Of a DNA stretch of 35,751 nt, positions 25,178-32,962 are shown piece after piece (position 1 is the stretch's first letter; each line of letters begins with the position of its first letter). Made by a program: the position numbers and the translations under genes. This stretch comes from Actinomycetota bacterium (GTDB taxonomy: Bacteria; Actinomycetota; Acidimicrobiia; Acidimicrobiales; CADCTF01), in NCBI GenBank assembly GCA_019348255.1, contig JAHWJU010000005.1, positions 20,042-55,792 of the forward strand. The letters are read 5' to 3'. The notes beneath the pieces are model-generated. The model saw only the letters and a list, made by a program, of their open reading frames with translations. It did no database searches and was not told the DNA's origin.

Positions 25178-25227
25178 ACGACCCCGTTCGAGCTTCGAGA
25201 ACCCCGAGATTCCCTCTTCGGTGCTCC

Positions 25228-25233
25228 TACCCT
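25228..25233 (+). promoter_or_regulatory. -10 element, leaderless promoter of rlmN
   Basis: TACCCT ends seven bases before ATG 25241. It decides the start, as the frame is open far upstream. Confidence 0.55.
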
Positions 25234-25240
25234 GGAGCCG

Positions 25241-26293
25241 ATGGCGAGCCGCTACGACCTCACCCGGAGCGACCTGAGCCGGCTCTTGTCCGACGAGCCG
25301 GAGTACCGGGTCGGCCAGGTGTGGGACGGGTTGCACGTCCACGGCCAGGCTCCTGAGCAGCTGACGGTCCTGCCCAAGCGGCTCCGGGCCAGACTGGCCG
25401 CCGAGCCGGCGATGGCGCCCGCTCTCAGCTGCACCGTCGAGTCGGCGAGCGACGAAGGCGACACGCTCAAGTGGCTGTGGGCGCTGCAAGACGGCCGGCG
25501 CATCGAGACCGTCCTCATGCACTACCCGGGCAGATCCACGGTGTGCATCTCCTCCCAGGCCGGCTGCGCCATGGGTTGCGGGTTCTGTGCCACCGGCCAA
25601 GCCGGCTTCGAGCGCCACCTGAGCACCGGCGAGATGGTCGAACAGGTGGTGCGGGCGCGGGCCGCGGCCGCAGCCTCGGGCCGGCGGCTCTCCAACGTGG
25701 TGTTCATGGGGATGGGTGAGCCCCTGGCCAACTACGACGCGGTGTGGGCGGCGGTGGTGCGCCTCCACGACGACCTCGGCCTGTCGGCGCGGCACCTCAC
25801 AATCTCCACCGTGGGAATCGTCCCCGGCATCCGCCGGCTCGGTGGCGAGGACCTCCCGGTCAACCTGGCGGTGTCGCTGCACGCCGCCAACGACGTCCTG
25901 CGCGACGAACTGGTCCCCATCAACCGCCGCTACCCGCTCGGCGTGCTGATCGAGGCGTGCGAGGCGTACCTCGCGGCCAGGAGCCGGCGGCTGTCGTTCG
26001 AGTGGGCGTTGATCGCTGGGGTGAACGACCGAGCCTCCGACGCCGGCGAGCTGTCACGTGTCGCCCGCCACCTGGGCGCCCACGTCAACCTCATCCCGCT
26101 CAACCCCACCCCGGGTTACGCGGCCCGCGGATCGTCGCCGGAGCGGGTGCGTCAGTTCCGGGACCGGCTCCGCGACCTGGGGGTGAACGCGACGGTACGG
26201 CGCAACCGGGGCACGGCCATCGACGCCGCCTGCGGGCAGCTGCGGGCGGCCGCGGCCGAGACGGCGGTAACGATGGGGCGGCTGCCAGACTGA
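25241..26293 (+). CDS. rlmN: 23S rRNA (A2503-C2) methyltransferase, radical SAM
   Basis: This 350-residue radical-SAM enzyme methylates A2503 of 23S rRNA (and often A37 of tRNA). The cluster motif CAMGCGFC gives C109, C113 and C116; GMGEPLANYD and VNLAVSLHA are conserved; the second catalytic cysteine is C331 in RGTAIDAACGQL. The methyl-carrier Cys was not examined separately. The start is at ATG 25241, right after a leaderless-type promoter. A small membrane protein gene follows four bases after the stop. Confidence 0.95.
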   Translation: MASRYDLTRSDLSRLLSDEPEYRVGQVWDGLHVHGQAPEQLTVLPKRLRARLAAEPAMAPALSCTVESASDEGDTLKWLWALQDGRRIETVLMHYPGRSTVCISSQAGCAMGCGFCATGQAGFERHLSTGEMVEQVVRARAAAAASGRRLSNVVFMGMGEPLANYDAVWAAVVRLHDDLGLSARHLTISTVGIVPGIRRLGGEDLPVNLAVSLHAANDVLRDELVPINRRYPLGVLIEACEAYLAARSRRLSFEWALIAGVNDRASDAGELSRVARHLGAHVNLIPLNPTPGYAARGSSPERVRQFRDRLRDLGVNATVRRNRGTAIDAACGQLRAAAAETAVTMGRLPD

Positions 26294-26297
26294 GCAC

Positions 26298-26678
26298 ATG
26301 CAATCGACCCGGCGCTGGCTGAACCAGTCGCAGCCCCAGACGCTCGTGATCGCCACGTGGCTGCTCTACGCCAACGCCGCGTTCGCCGTCCTCGACCTCC
26401 TGCGCGCCGGCGTCCTCATCAGCCTGCGACCCCTGGTGTTGCTCTACTTCGCCGTCCGCATCGGCGGAGGCGTGCTCGGCGGTCGGGGGATCGCCAACGA
26501 GCAGAAGTGGGGCTACTACCTCGGCCTGGCCAGCGCCATCGCGCCCTTCGTACTGCGGGCGGTCATCACCGGCAACCCCTTCGCCGCCGACATCATCAGC
26601 CTGGCCTTCGAGATCGCACTGGTCGCGTTGCTGTTGCACCCGATGAGCCGTGACTACCAGCGCATCTGGTTCAAGTAG
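26298..26678 (+). CDS. small four-helix membrane protein (126 aa)
   Basis: This protein has about four hydrophobic segments, near residues 15-35, 39-55, 70-90 and 95-112, between short polar ends (MQSTRRWLNQSQ and SRDYQRIWFK). No known family is recognised. It begins four bases after rlmN, so it is probably cotranscribed; a CAGACT hexamer six bases upstream could also act as a weak promoter. It is convergent with the LCP gene. Confidence 0.7.
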   Translation: MQSTRRWLNQSQPQTLVIATWLLYANAAFAVLDLLRAGVLISLRPLVLLYFAVRIGGGVLGGRGIANEQKWGYYLGLASAIAPFVLRAVITGNPFAADIISLAFEIALVALLLHPMSRDYQRIWFK

Positions 26679-26694
26679 CCGGCGCTGATCTCCC

Positions 26695-27897
26695 TCAGCC
26701 CAACAGTGACGTCGTGCTGGTGGTGGACGGCACCGGCGGCGGTGGCGGTGGCGGGGGCGGGGCCGAAGTGGTGGTGGTCGTGGACTCCGGCGGGGGCGGG
26801 GGTGATGTGGTGGTGGCCGACGCCGAGCCGTTCACCAGCGCATCGTCGCGAAGATCGGCGAACAACCGGGGCGCTTCCTGGCCGAGGAAGACGACCGAGG
26901 CCCGGCCGGCGTAGCCGATGCGGCCGGGTACGACCAGGTTGTTGATCTTCTCGGGCGCCAGCCGGCGGGCGAGTGCCGCCAGGCGGGGCAGTTCGTCGGC
27001 GGGCACGTCGAGGCGGCAGTTGCGGCCCAGGATGCCCATCCAGTGGAAGAGCCCGGCGTCGTCCGCGACTTCGGCCCGAAGCTTGCCCAACGTCGCCAGC
27101 AGCAGCGTGCCGTGGTTCTCCGAGCGGCTGAAGTCGCCGTTGGCGACGCTCGTGCGGTCGCGGGTGAAGGCCAGCGCCTCGGCCCCGTCGAAGCGGTGCC
27201 AACCGGGGTCGAACCGGGTTCCGGACAGCCGGTCCTTCATCCGCCTGTCGACCCGGACGTCCACGCCCCCGAGCTCGTCCACCATGCGCGACAAGCCCAC
27301 GAAGCCGGTGAGGACGTAGTAGTGGACCGGCAACCCCGTCAACCGCCGGACGGTCTCGGCGACGAGCTTCGGCCCGCCCCTGGTCAGCGCGTCGTTGATC
27401 TTGCCCCGTCCACCACCGGGGAACTCGACGTAGCTGTCGCGGGGGAAGCCCACGATGGTGCCGGCGCCACTGGACGGGTTGATCGCCAGCAGGTGGATCG
27501 AATCGGCCCGAGCGGCCATCAGGTCCTCGTTCGGACGGGCATCGGAGCCGAGGACGAGGACGTAGACCAGCCGGTCGGGCACGGCGATGTTGCTCGTGAA
27601 CTGGATGGCGGGCCCGTAGGGGCGGCCGTTGGGCGCCTTGAGACCAGCCGCCGGCGGGGGCTCCGGGGCTCCCCCGCCTGGTTGCGGCTCAGCCGGAGGC
27701 TCCGGTTGCGGCACCACCGCCGGCTCGGTCAGGGGCGTCGACGTCGACGGGGCGGTGGAGCCCACGATGACCACCGGGTTGTCGTCGCTCGCGGTGCGGA
27801 CAGCGACCGCTGCGATGGCGCTGAAGAGGATGCCGCAGACGACCACCAGTGCGACCGACGTCTGCCGCACGCTCATCCCGCCCCGGAACTCGAACAT
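26695..27897 (-). CDS. LytR-CpsA-Psr (LCP) family cell-wall glycopolymer ligase
   Basis: This 400-residue protein has an N-terminal membrane helix (~10-33), a Pro-rich linker, and an extracytoplasmic LCP domain (~100-320). LCP hallmarks are visible: LVLGSDARPNED, ARADSIHLLAINP, GFPRDSYVEFPGGGRGKINDAL and GVDVRVDRRMKD. Such enzymes attach anionic or arabinogalactan-type polymers to peptidoglycan. The last ~45 residues are a Pro/Thr/Ser low-complexity tail. ATG 27897 is preferred over the GTG at 27906 because TAGGGT ends seven bases before the ATG. Confidence 0.88.
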   Translation of the reverse strand: MFEFRGGMSVRQTSVALVVVCGILFSAIAAVAVRTASDDNPVVIVGSTAPSTSTPLTEPAVVPQPEPPAEPQPGGGAPEPPPAAGLKAPNGRPYGPAIQFTSNIAVPDRLVYVLVLGSDARPNEDLMAARADSIHLLAINPSSGAGTIVGFPRDSYVEFPGGGRGKINDALTRGGPKLVAETVRRLTGLPVHYYVLTGFVGLSRMVDELGGVDVRVDRRMKDRLSGTRFDPGWHRFDGAEALAFTRDRTSVANGDFSRSENHGTLLLATLGKLRAEVADDAGLFHWMGILGRNCRLDVPADELPRLAALARRLAPEKINNLVVPGRIGYAGRASVVFLGQEAPRLFADLRDDALVNGSASATTTSPPPPPESTTTTTSAPPPPPPPPPVPSTTSTTSLLG

Positions 27898-27904
27898 CTT
27901 CACC

Positions 27905-27914
27905 ACCCTAGGAT
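27905..27914. promoter_or_regulatory. overlapping divergent -10 elements between the LCP gene and the zinc-ribbon gene
   Basis: TAGGGT on the minus strand (27910-27905) ends seven bases before the LCP ATG. TAGGAT on the plus strand (27909-27914) would start a transcript near 27921, giving the 65-aa gene a leader of about 40 bases. They share two bases, the same arrangement as at nth/mshD. Confidence 0.4.
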
Positions 27915-27962
27915 GCCGTGCCTCGACCCGTCTCGACCGGCAGGGTCACCGGGTATGACGTG

Positions 27963-28160
27963 ATGGACCAGGAGGCCCTGGTACGGGTCGGCCTGGAGTT
28001 GGTCATCGTGATCGCGGTGGGGGGCATGCTCGTCTCCGCGCTCCGACGGCTCCTCAAAGGGCAGGTGACGGTCCACCGGTGCCCGGCCTGCGGACGCCCC
28101 ACCACCCGGGCCAACCCCCGATGCCGGCACTGCGGGGCAGCCGTGGGGCCCGACGCGTAG
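27963..28160 (+). CDS. small membrane protein with C-terminal zinc ribbon (65 aa)
   Basis: The protein has an N-terminal membrane helix (LVRVGLELVIVIAVGGMLVSA) and a C-terminal four-cysteine zinc ribbon: CPACGRPTTRANPRCRHCG, two CxxC pairs. ATG 27963 is chosen because it begins just before the helix. A GTG at 27918 would add 15 residues, but the nearest -10 is only three bases from it. No function can be assigned. It lies upstream of the MerR gene, separated by 47 bases. Confidence 0.65.
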   Translation: MDQEALVRVGLELVIVIAVGGMLVSALRRLLKGQVTVHRCPACGRPTTRANPRCRHCGAAVGPDA

Positions 28161-28195
28161 CCCGGGGTGATTCGGACTTCGTGAGCGGACACTCC

Positions 28196-28201
28196 TAGAG
28201 T
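28196..28201 (+). promoter_or_regulatory. -10 element, leaderless promoter of the MerR-menG-menF operon
   Basis: TAGAGT ends six bases before GTG 28208. Confidence 0.55.
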
Positions 28202-28207
28202 GAGCGG

Positions 28208-28951
28208 GTGGACTATCGGGTGGAGCAGCTGGCCGCCCGCGCCGAGGTCTCGGTGGACACCGTGCGCTTCTACCAGGCCCGAGGACTCCTGCAACCTCCA
28301 CGCCGCGAGGGTCGGGTCGCCTGGTACGGCGATCACCACCTCCGGCGCCTCGCCGAGATCCGACGCCTGCAGTCCCGGGGCCTGTCGCTCGCCGCCGTCC
28401 GCCGGCTGCTGACCGGAGAGCTGGATGCCGCGGACGAGGCTCTGGCCACCGCCGTCGCCGCGCCCGATCCCGCGGCCCGCTTCACCATGGAGGAGCTGGC
28501 GGAGCGCAGCGGCATCCCTTTGGAGCTGTTGCAGGCACTGAGCAGGGAGGGGCTCCTGGTCCCCCAGCGGCTGGCCGGCGAGGCTCGCTTCACCGCCGCC
28601 GACGTGGAGGCTGCGGCGGCCGGGCTGCGCCTGCTGCAGGCCGGCCTCCCCCTCCCCGAGATCCTGGAGCTGGCTCGCCGCCACCACGAGGCGATGCGGG
28701 CGGTGGCCGAGCAGGCAGTGGAGCTGTTCGACGAGCACGTCCGCCATCCCCTGCGCGAATCGGGGCTGCCCGACGAGGAGGCGGCTGCTCGGCTCGTGGA
28801 GGCATTTACGGCGTTGCTGCCGGCGACCACCAGGCTCGTGGCCCACCACTTCGAGCGGACCCTGCTGGCCGTGGCCCAGGAGCACATCGACCGCGTCGGC
28901 GGCGAGGCCGAGGTCGCGGCTGTGCAGCGCCAGGTGGGCGCCACCCCGTGA
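28208..28951 (+). CDS. MerR-family regulator with two winged-helix segments
   Basis: This 247-residue protein begins with a MerR winged helix (YRVEQLAARAEVSVDTVRFYQARGLL, ~3-28, continuing through LRRLAEIRRLQSRGLSLAAVRRLL). A second, related segment follows at ~98-165 (FTMEELAERSGIPLELLQALSREGLL, then RFTAADVEAAAAGLRLLQAGLPLPEIL), then a helical C-terminal domain (~165-247). Two MerR-like units in one chain are unusual; the second may serve as effector or dimer module. Its stop overlaps menG by four bases, so it may regulate menaquinone genes (inference). Confidence 0.85.
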   Translation: MDYRVEQLAARAEVSVDTVRFYQARGLLQPPRREGRVAWYGDHHLRRLAEIRRLQSRGLSLAAVRRLLTGELDAADEALATAVAAPDPAARFTMEELAERSGIPLELLQALSREGLLVPQRLAGEARFTAADVEAAAAGLRLLQAGLPLPEILELARRHHEAMRAVAEQAVELFDEHVRHPLRESGLPDEEAAARLVEAFTALLPATTRLVAHHFERTLLAVAQEHIDRVGGEAEVAAVQRQVGATP

Positions 28952-29640
28952 ACGTGCCGGCGCCGCTGCCCGAGGGCGAGGAGAAGGTTAGGGCGGTGCG
29001 ATCGATGTTCGACTCCATCGCCCCCCGCTACGACCTGGTCAACCGGGTCCTGACGCTGCGCATGGACGTGGGGTGGCGGCGCAGCACGGTGGAGTCCCTG
29101 CACCTTCCCGCCGACTCGGTGGTGGTGGACCTGGCCGCCGGCACCGGGGACCTCTGCCGGGAGCTGCAGCACCGCGGTCACCTGCCCATCGGCATCGACC
29201 TGTCGTGGGGGATGCTGGCCCACGCCCGCACGTCGGCACCGCTCGTGCAGGCCGACGCCCTGCGCCTCCCACTGCCCGACGGCGCCGCCGCCGGCGCCAC
29301 CTGCGGCTTCGCGCTGCGGAACTTCGTCGACCTGGCGGGGTTCTTCGCGGAGCTGGCCAGAGTGGTGCGGCCCGGCGGCCGGGTGGCCCTGTTGGAGGTG
29401 GCGCAACCACGTCACCGCCTCCTGCAGTGGGGTCACGGCATCTACTTCGACAGGCTGGTGCCCAGGATCGGAGGGCTGCTCTCCGACGGTGCCGCCTACC
29501 GCTACCTCCCCCGCTCCGTCGCCTACCTCCCGCCCCTCGGCACCCTGCTCGACAGCCTGGACGCCGCCGGATTCGCGCAGGTCGACCGTCGCCTCCTGTC
29601 CGGCGGCATCGCCCAGCTGATCACGGGGACCCGCCGGTGA
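28948..29640 (+). CDS. menG: demethylmenaquinone methyltransferase
   Basis: This 230-residue UbiE/MenG-family SAM methyltransferase performs the final methylation of menaquinone. The family signature FDSIAPRYDLVNRVLTLRM is at ~21-39, the SAM loop VVDLAAGTGDLC at ~59-70, and a downstream segment reads ATCGFALRNFVD. GTG 28948 overlaps the MerR stop by four bases, and the 3' end overlaps menF by four. The neighbourhood supports menaquinone rather than ubiquinone. Confidence 0.93.
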   Translation: MNVPAPLPEGEEKVRAVRSMFDSIAPRYDLVNRVLTLRMDVGWRRSTVESLHLPADSVVVDLAAGTGDLCRELQHRGHLPIGIDLSWGMLAHARTSAPLVQADALRLPLPDGAAAGATCGFALRNFVDLAGFFAELARVVRPGGRVALLEVAQPRHRLLQWGHGIYFDRLVPRIGGLLSDGAAYRYLPRSVAYLPPLGTLLDSLDAAGFAQVDRRLLSGGIAQLITGTRR

Positions 29641-30911
29641 ACGATCCACGCCCCGCCACCGCCGGGCTGGTGGCGAAGACGGTCGAGCTGGACCCATCGC
29701 TCCCCGTCGACCTGCTGGCGGTGGCCGGACCCTCCGGCTTCCTCTTCGAGCGGGAAGGCCACGGTGTCGCCGGACGGGGCGTCGCGCTGCGGATCGACCT
29801 CACGGGGATGGCTGAGGCCGGCGTGGTCGCCGACGCCCTCGCCGGCATCGCCGCCGACGACGAGGTGGGCCTGCCGGGGACGGGAGCGGTGGCCGTGGGG
29901 GCGCTGCCGTTCGACCCTCAGGCGCCGGCCTCGATGGTGGTTCCGTCGCTGCTGGTCGGCCGCAGCCCCGACGGCCGCCAGTGGGTGACGACCCTGGGCC
30001 CCGCCGCCCCACCCGGTTCCGGGGATGCCGGCGCTCCCCTCCGGTGGGCGGACATCCCCAGAACCCTGGTGGTGGAAGGGCCGCTGCTTCCCGACGGCTT
30101 CACCCTGACCTCGCCCCGGCCGCACGCCGACTGGCAAGCGACGGTGTCCATGGCTGTCGACGCCATCGCCGGCGGCGAGCTGGAGAAGGTGGTCGTGGCC
30201 CGCGAGGTGGTGGTGGAGTGCAACCGGCCCATCGTGGTGCACGACGTGGTCGACCGGCTCCGGACGCTGTACCCGTCGTGCATGGTCTTCTCCGTCGACG
30301 GCTTCGTCGGCGCGAGCCCCGAGCTCCTGGTCGAGCGGCGCAGTGGCGACGTCCGCTGCCACCCCCTCGCCGGCACCTACCCCCGCAGCGGTGACCCCGC
30401 AGTCGATCGACAGCTGGCGGCCGAGCTGCTGGCGTCGGCCAAGGAACGTCGGGAGCACCGCTATGCGGTCGAACAGATCAGCGAGGTGCTGCGTCCGCTG
30501 TGCGACCGGCTCACGGTGCCCGGCGCCCCCAGCGTGCTGCCGCTGCGCAACGTCGTCCACCTGGGCACCGACATCCGGGGGCACCTGGTCGGGCCGGCGC
30601 CGACCGCGTTGGAGCTGGCCGTGCTTCTGCATCCCACCCCCGCCGTGGGGGGGACGCCGACCAAGCTCGCCCTCGACTGGCTGGCCGAGAACGAGCAGCT
30701 CGACCGCGGCCGCTACGCCGGCCCGGTCGGCTGGGTAGACGCCCGGGGGGACGGGTGCTACGCCCTGGGCATCCGATCGGCCGAGGTCTCGGGGGCCAGA
30801 GCGAGGCTCTTCGCCGGCGTGGGCATCGTCTCCGGCTCGGACCCCCGCCGCGAGCTCATCGAGACCCAGCTCAAGCTCCAAGCCCTGCTGGCGGCCCTGG
30901 TCCGTCCCTAG
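29637..30911 (+). CDS. menF: isochorismate synthase (menaquinone type)
   Basis: This 424-residue chorismate-binding enzyme converts chorismate to isochorismate. The catalytic C-terminal domain includes KVVVAREVVVE, GASPELLVERR, HPLAGTYPRSGD, KERREHRYAVEQI, HPTPAVGGTPTKLAL, GWVDARGDGCYALGIRSA and GVGIVSGSDPRRELIET. It lacks the anthranilate features of TrpE (no PIAGTRRRG-type glutamine-binding segment). GTG 29637 overlaps menG by four bases. EntC-like siderophore use is an alternative, but the operon favours menaquinone. Confidence 0.9.
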   Translation: MNDPRPATAGLVAKTVELDPSLPVDLLAVAGPSGFLFEREGHGVAGRGVALRIDLTGMAEAGVVADALAGIAADDEVGLPGTGAVAVGALPFDPQAPASMVVPSLLVGRSPDGRQWVTTLGPAAPPGSGDAGAPLRWADIPRTLVVEGPLLPDGFTLTSPRPHADWQATVSMAVDAIAGGELEKVVVAREVVVECNRPIVVHDVVDRLRTLYPSCMVFSVDGFVGASPELLVERRSGDVRCHPLAGTYPRSGDPAVDRQLAAELLASAKERREHRYAVEQISEVLRPLCDRLTVPGAPSVLPLRNVVHLGTDIRGHLVGPAPTALELAVLLHPTPAVGGTPTKLALDWLAENEQLDRGRYAGPVGWVDARGDGCYALGIRSAEVSGARARLFAGVGIVSGSDPRRELIETQLKLQALLAALVRP

Positions 30912-30917
30912 GACCCC

Positions 30918-30923
30918 TATCCT
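30918..30923 (+). promoter_or_regulatory. -10 element, leaderless promoter of the DAG-kinase-like gene
   Basis: TATCCT ends six bases before GTG 30930, in the short spacer after menF. Confidence 0.55.
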
Positions 30924-30929
30924 CGGGCC

Positions 30930-31814
30930 GTGCCCGGGGTCGTGGTCGTCAACCCGGATTCCGGGTCCTGTGAGGCGCCCGAGGCCGATCTGGCCGCCGC
31001 CTTCCCCCGGTGCCGGATCCACCAGGTGGCTGACGGGGCGGTGAGGCCCGAGGTCGAACAGGCCGTCCGCGACGAGCCCGAGTTCGTGGCCGTGGCCGGC
31101 GGGGACGGAACCCTCCGCTGCGCAGCCGGCATCCTGGCCGACACCGACCTGGCGCTGGTTCCGGTGCCCGCCGGCACCCGCAACCACTTCGCCCGCGAGG
31201 TCGGCATCCTCAGCCTGGAAGATGCAGCCCGGGCCCCGTCCGGTCGCCGGCGACGGATCGACCTCGGCGAGGTCAACGGAGAGGTCTTCATCAACAACGC
31301 CGGCATCGGCGTCTACCCCCGCATCGTGCGCCGCCGGAAGGCCGACGAGAGGCGCATGCCGAAGGTTCTGGCCACGCTGGCCGCGGTCTGGGCCGACCTG
31401 CGGAGCTTCCGCCGTTTCACCGTCACCGTCGAGGGTCGGTCGTACAAGGCGTGGATGGTGTTCGTCGGCAACGGCCGCTACGGACGGTCGCTGTTCGACG
31501 TCGGCCAGAGGGGCTCCCTGGACAGCGGCGTGCTGGACGTCCGCATCCTGCGGGCCGACCGGACGCTGGCCCGGCTCCGTACCGTGGCAGCGCTGCTGAT
31601 GGGACAGGTGGAGCAGTCGCCGATGGCCGTGTTCAACGAGGTCAGCGAAATCGAGTTGACCGTCGACCGGCCGGAGGTGGACGTGGCCCTCGACGGAGAG
31701 ATCGTGCGGCTGCGCTCGCCGCTGGTCTTCCGGTGCCGGCGGGGGGCCCTCACCGTCCTCGTACCCGACGACGATGGTGCGCCTGGCGCCCCCGGGGGAG
31801 CCACCGAGGCCTGA
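30930..31814 (+). CDS. diacylglycerol/lipid kinase family protein
   Basis: This 294-residue protein has the DAGK catalytic pattern: VVVVNPDSGS (~4-13), the nucleotide motif GGDGT (57-61), PAGTRNHFARE (~80-90), and a C-terminal beta domain with INNAGIGVYPRIV and VDVALDGEIV. Family members phosphorylate lipids such as diacylglycerol or act on undecaprenol-like substrates. GTG 30930 is supported by TATCCT six bases upstream. It is convergent with a zinc-ribbon gene 12 bases away. Confidence 0.88.
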   Translation: MPGVVVVNPDSGSCEAPEADLAAAFPRCRIHQVADGAVRPEVEQAVRDEPEFVAVAGGDGTLRCAAGILADTDLALVPVPAGTRNHFAREVGILSLEDAARAPSGRRRRIDLGEVNGEVFINNAGIGVYPRIVRRRKADERRMPKVLATLAAVWADLRSFRRFTVTVEGRSYKAWMVFVGNGRYGRSLFDVGQRGSLDSGVLDVRILRADRTLARLRTVAALLMGQVEQSPMAVFNEVSEIELTVDRPEVDVALDGEIVRLRSPLVFRCRRGALTVLVPDDDGAPGAPGGATEA

Positions 31815-31826
31815 GGTGGCCGGCGG

Positions 31827-32015
31827 TCACTCCCTGGTCGCCACCTGGTTGGGGATCACGTTGGCCTTGGGCTCATAGGCGGCCACCTTCACCTCCCTGC
31901 CGACCCCGCCGAGGCTTGCCCGCAGCTCGCCCCGGCACCGGTCACAGGGACCGTAGAAGTCGGCCGTTGTCAGGCTCTGGCAGCGCGGGCAGGTGATCTC
32001 TACGGCATCGGCCAT
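31827..32015 (-). CDS. small zinc-ribbon protein (62 aa)
   Basis: This 62-residue cytoplasmic protein has two CxxC pairs: ITCPRCQSL and GPCDRCRGE. That predicts a zinc ribbon, and the rest is polar. ATG 32015 is chosen on frame and a preceding GGTGAT. A CATGGT hexamer six bases upstream resembles a weak -10. No function is evident. Confidence 0.72.
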   Translation of the reverse strand: MADAVEITCPRCQSLTTADFYGPCDRCRGELRASLGGVGREVKVAAYEPKANVIPNQVATRE

Positions 32016-32069
32016 GGGATCACCATGCCACCACCGGAGCGGGCCGCAGCGGACCCGCTCCGGCGTGGC

Positions 32070-32375
32070 TCACCCCTCGGGTTCAGCCGTCCCCGGGTCG
32101 GCGATCTTGTCGCCTGAGACCACGTCGCCTTCGGGGTCCACGACGTCGGCCACGCCATGCCCCGCCAGGCCTCCGGCGACCCCTCCGACGACGCCGCCGA
32201 TGGCGGCCCCGGCCGGGCCTCCGGCCGCCATGCCGGCGACGGCGCCGGCGGTGGCGCCGGCGCCGGTGCCGGTGGTGGTGCCGATGGGATGGTCGTCACG
32301 GTCCTCGGCGTTCGGGTCGTTCGCCCGGCGGGTGTCGTCCCGCTCGAGCGGCCCGTCGTCGGCGGGTTCGGTCAT
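32070..32375 (-). CDS. glycine-zipper protein (101 aa)
   Basis: The protein has an acidic, Arg/Asp-rich N-terminus, then ~35 residues of Gly/Ala repeats (GAGATAGAVAGMAAGG, GGVVGGVAGGLAG) typical of glycine-zipper membrane-associated helices, then an acidic tail. There is no signal peptide. ATG 32375 overlaps the DUF4383-like stop by four bases (ATGA), so the pair is coupled. Function unknown. Confidence 0.75.
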   Translation of the reverse strand: MTEPADDGPLERDDTRRANDPNAEDRDDHPIGTTTGTGAGATAGAVAGMAAGGPAGAAIGGVVGGVAGGLAGHGVADVVDPEGDVVSGDKIADPGTAEPEG

Positions 32376-32896
32376 GTCGACCTCCGCGCCGCGGCGAGTC
32401 CGACCACTCCGGCCACGATCATCGCCGACCCCAGTCCCAGGTGCAGGAAGTTGTCGGCGTGGTTGACGGGCAAGAGGTTGGCCTCGCTGTCGTGGTCGAC
32501 GATGAGCCCGTAGAGGAGGACCCCCAGGTACCCGACGCCGCCTCCGAGGAGGTAGAGCTTCGACCAGCTGAACCGTGCCGCGGCCAGCAACCCGACGGCG
32601 AAGAGCAGGTGCACGATGTTGTGCAGCACGCTCACCCGGAACAGCCCCAACAGCTCGGCGTTGGAGTCGGTGCCGAACAGGCTCAACTCGTCGTAGTTCG
32701 AGGTGATGCCCGGGATGAAGCCGCCCACGCCGGCCAGCAGGAAGCTCAGGCCGAACACGCCGGCCAGCACCTGCATCAGCGAGCGGCCCTCGCGTGGCTC
32801 CCGGGTGGCGGGGGTGCGACTCTCGTTCTGTGACCGACGCCCCCTCTGGCTCTGCTGCTTCTTGGCAAGGGTCTGGCCCTGGAACTGATAGCTCAA
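32372..32896 (-). CDS. DUF4383-like membrane protein
   Basis: This protein of about 174 residues has a basic Gln/Lys/Arg-rich N-terminus, then four hydrophobic helices (LAGVFGLSFLLAGVGGFIPG, LLFAVGLLAAARF, LLGGGVGYLGVLLYGLIV, MIVAGVVGLAAA). The loop DNFLHLGLG, with its conserved HxxLG, matches DUF4383. The chosen start is TTG 32896: a strong Shine-Dalgarno AGAAGGAG lies six bases upstream. An upstream TTG at 32917 lies before that site and is less likely. Function unknown. Confidence 0.78.
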   Translation of the reverse strand: MSYQFQGQTLAKKQQSQRGRRSQNESRTPATREPREGRSLMQVLAGVFGLSFLLAGVGGFIPGITSNYDELSLFGTDSNAELLGLFRVSVLHNIVHLLFAVGLLAAARFSWSKLYLLGGGVGYLGVLLYGLIVDHDSEANLLPVNHADNFLHLGLGSAMIVAGVVGLAAARRST

Positions 32897-32902
32897 TGAA
32901 GG

Positions 32903-32910
32903 CTCCTTCT
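32903..32910 (-). promoter_or_regulatory. strong ribosome binding site selecting a TTG start
   Basis: On the minus strand AGAAGGAG is followed by six bases and TTG 32896. Confidence 0.7.
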
Positions 32911-32962
32911 GGCGCAACAGACGCTCTGTCGCCCCTACAGCACTACCCCTCCTCAGGGCGCC

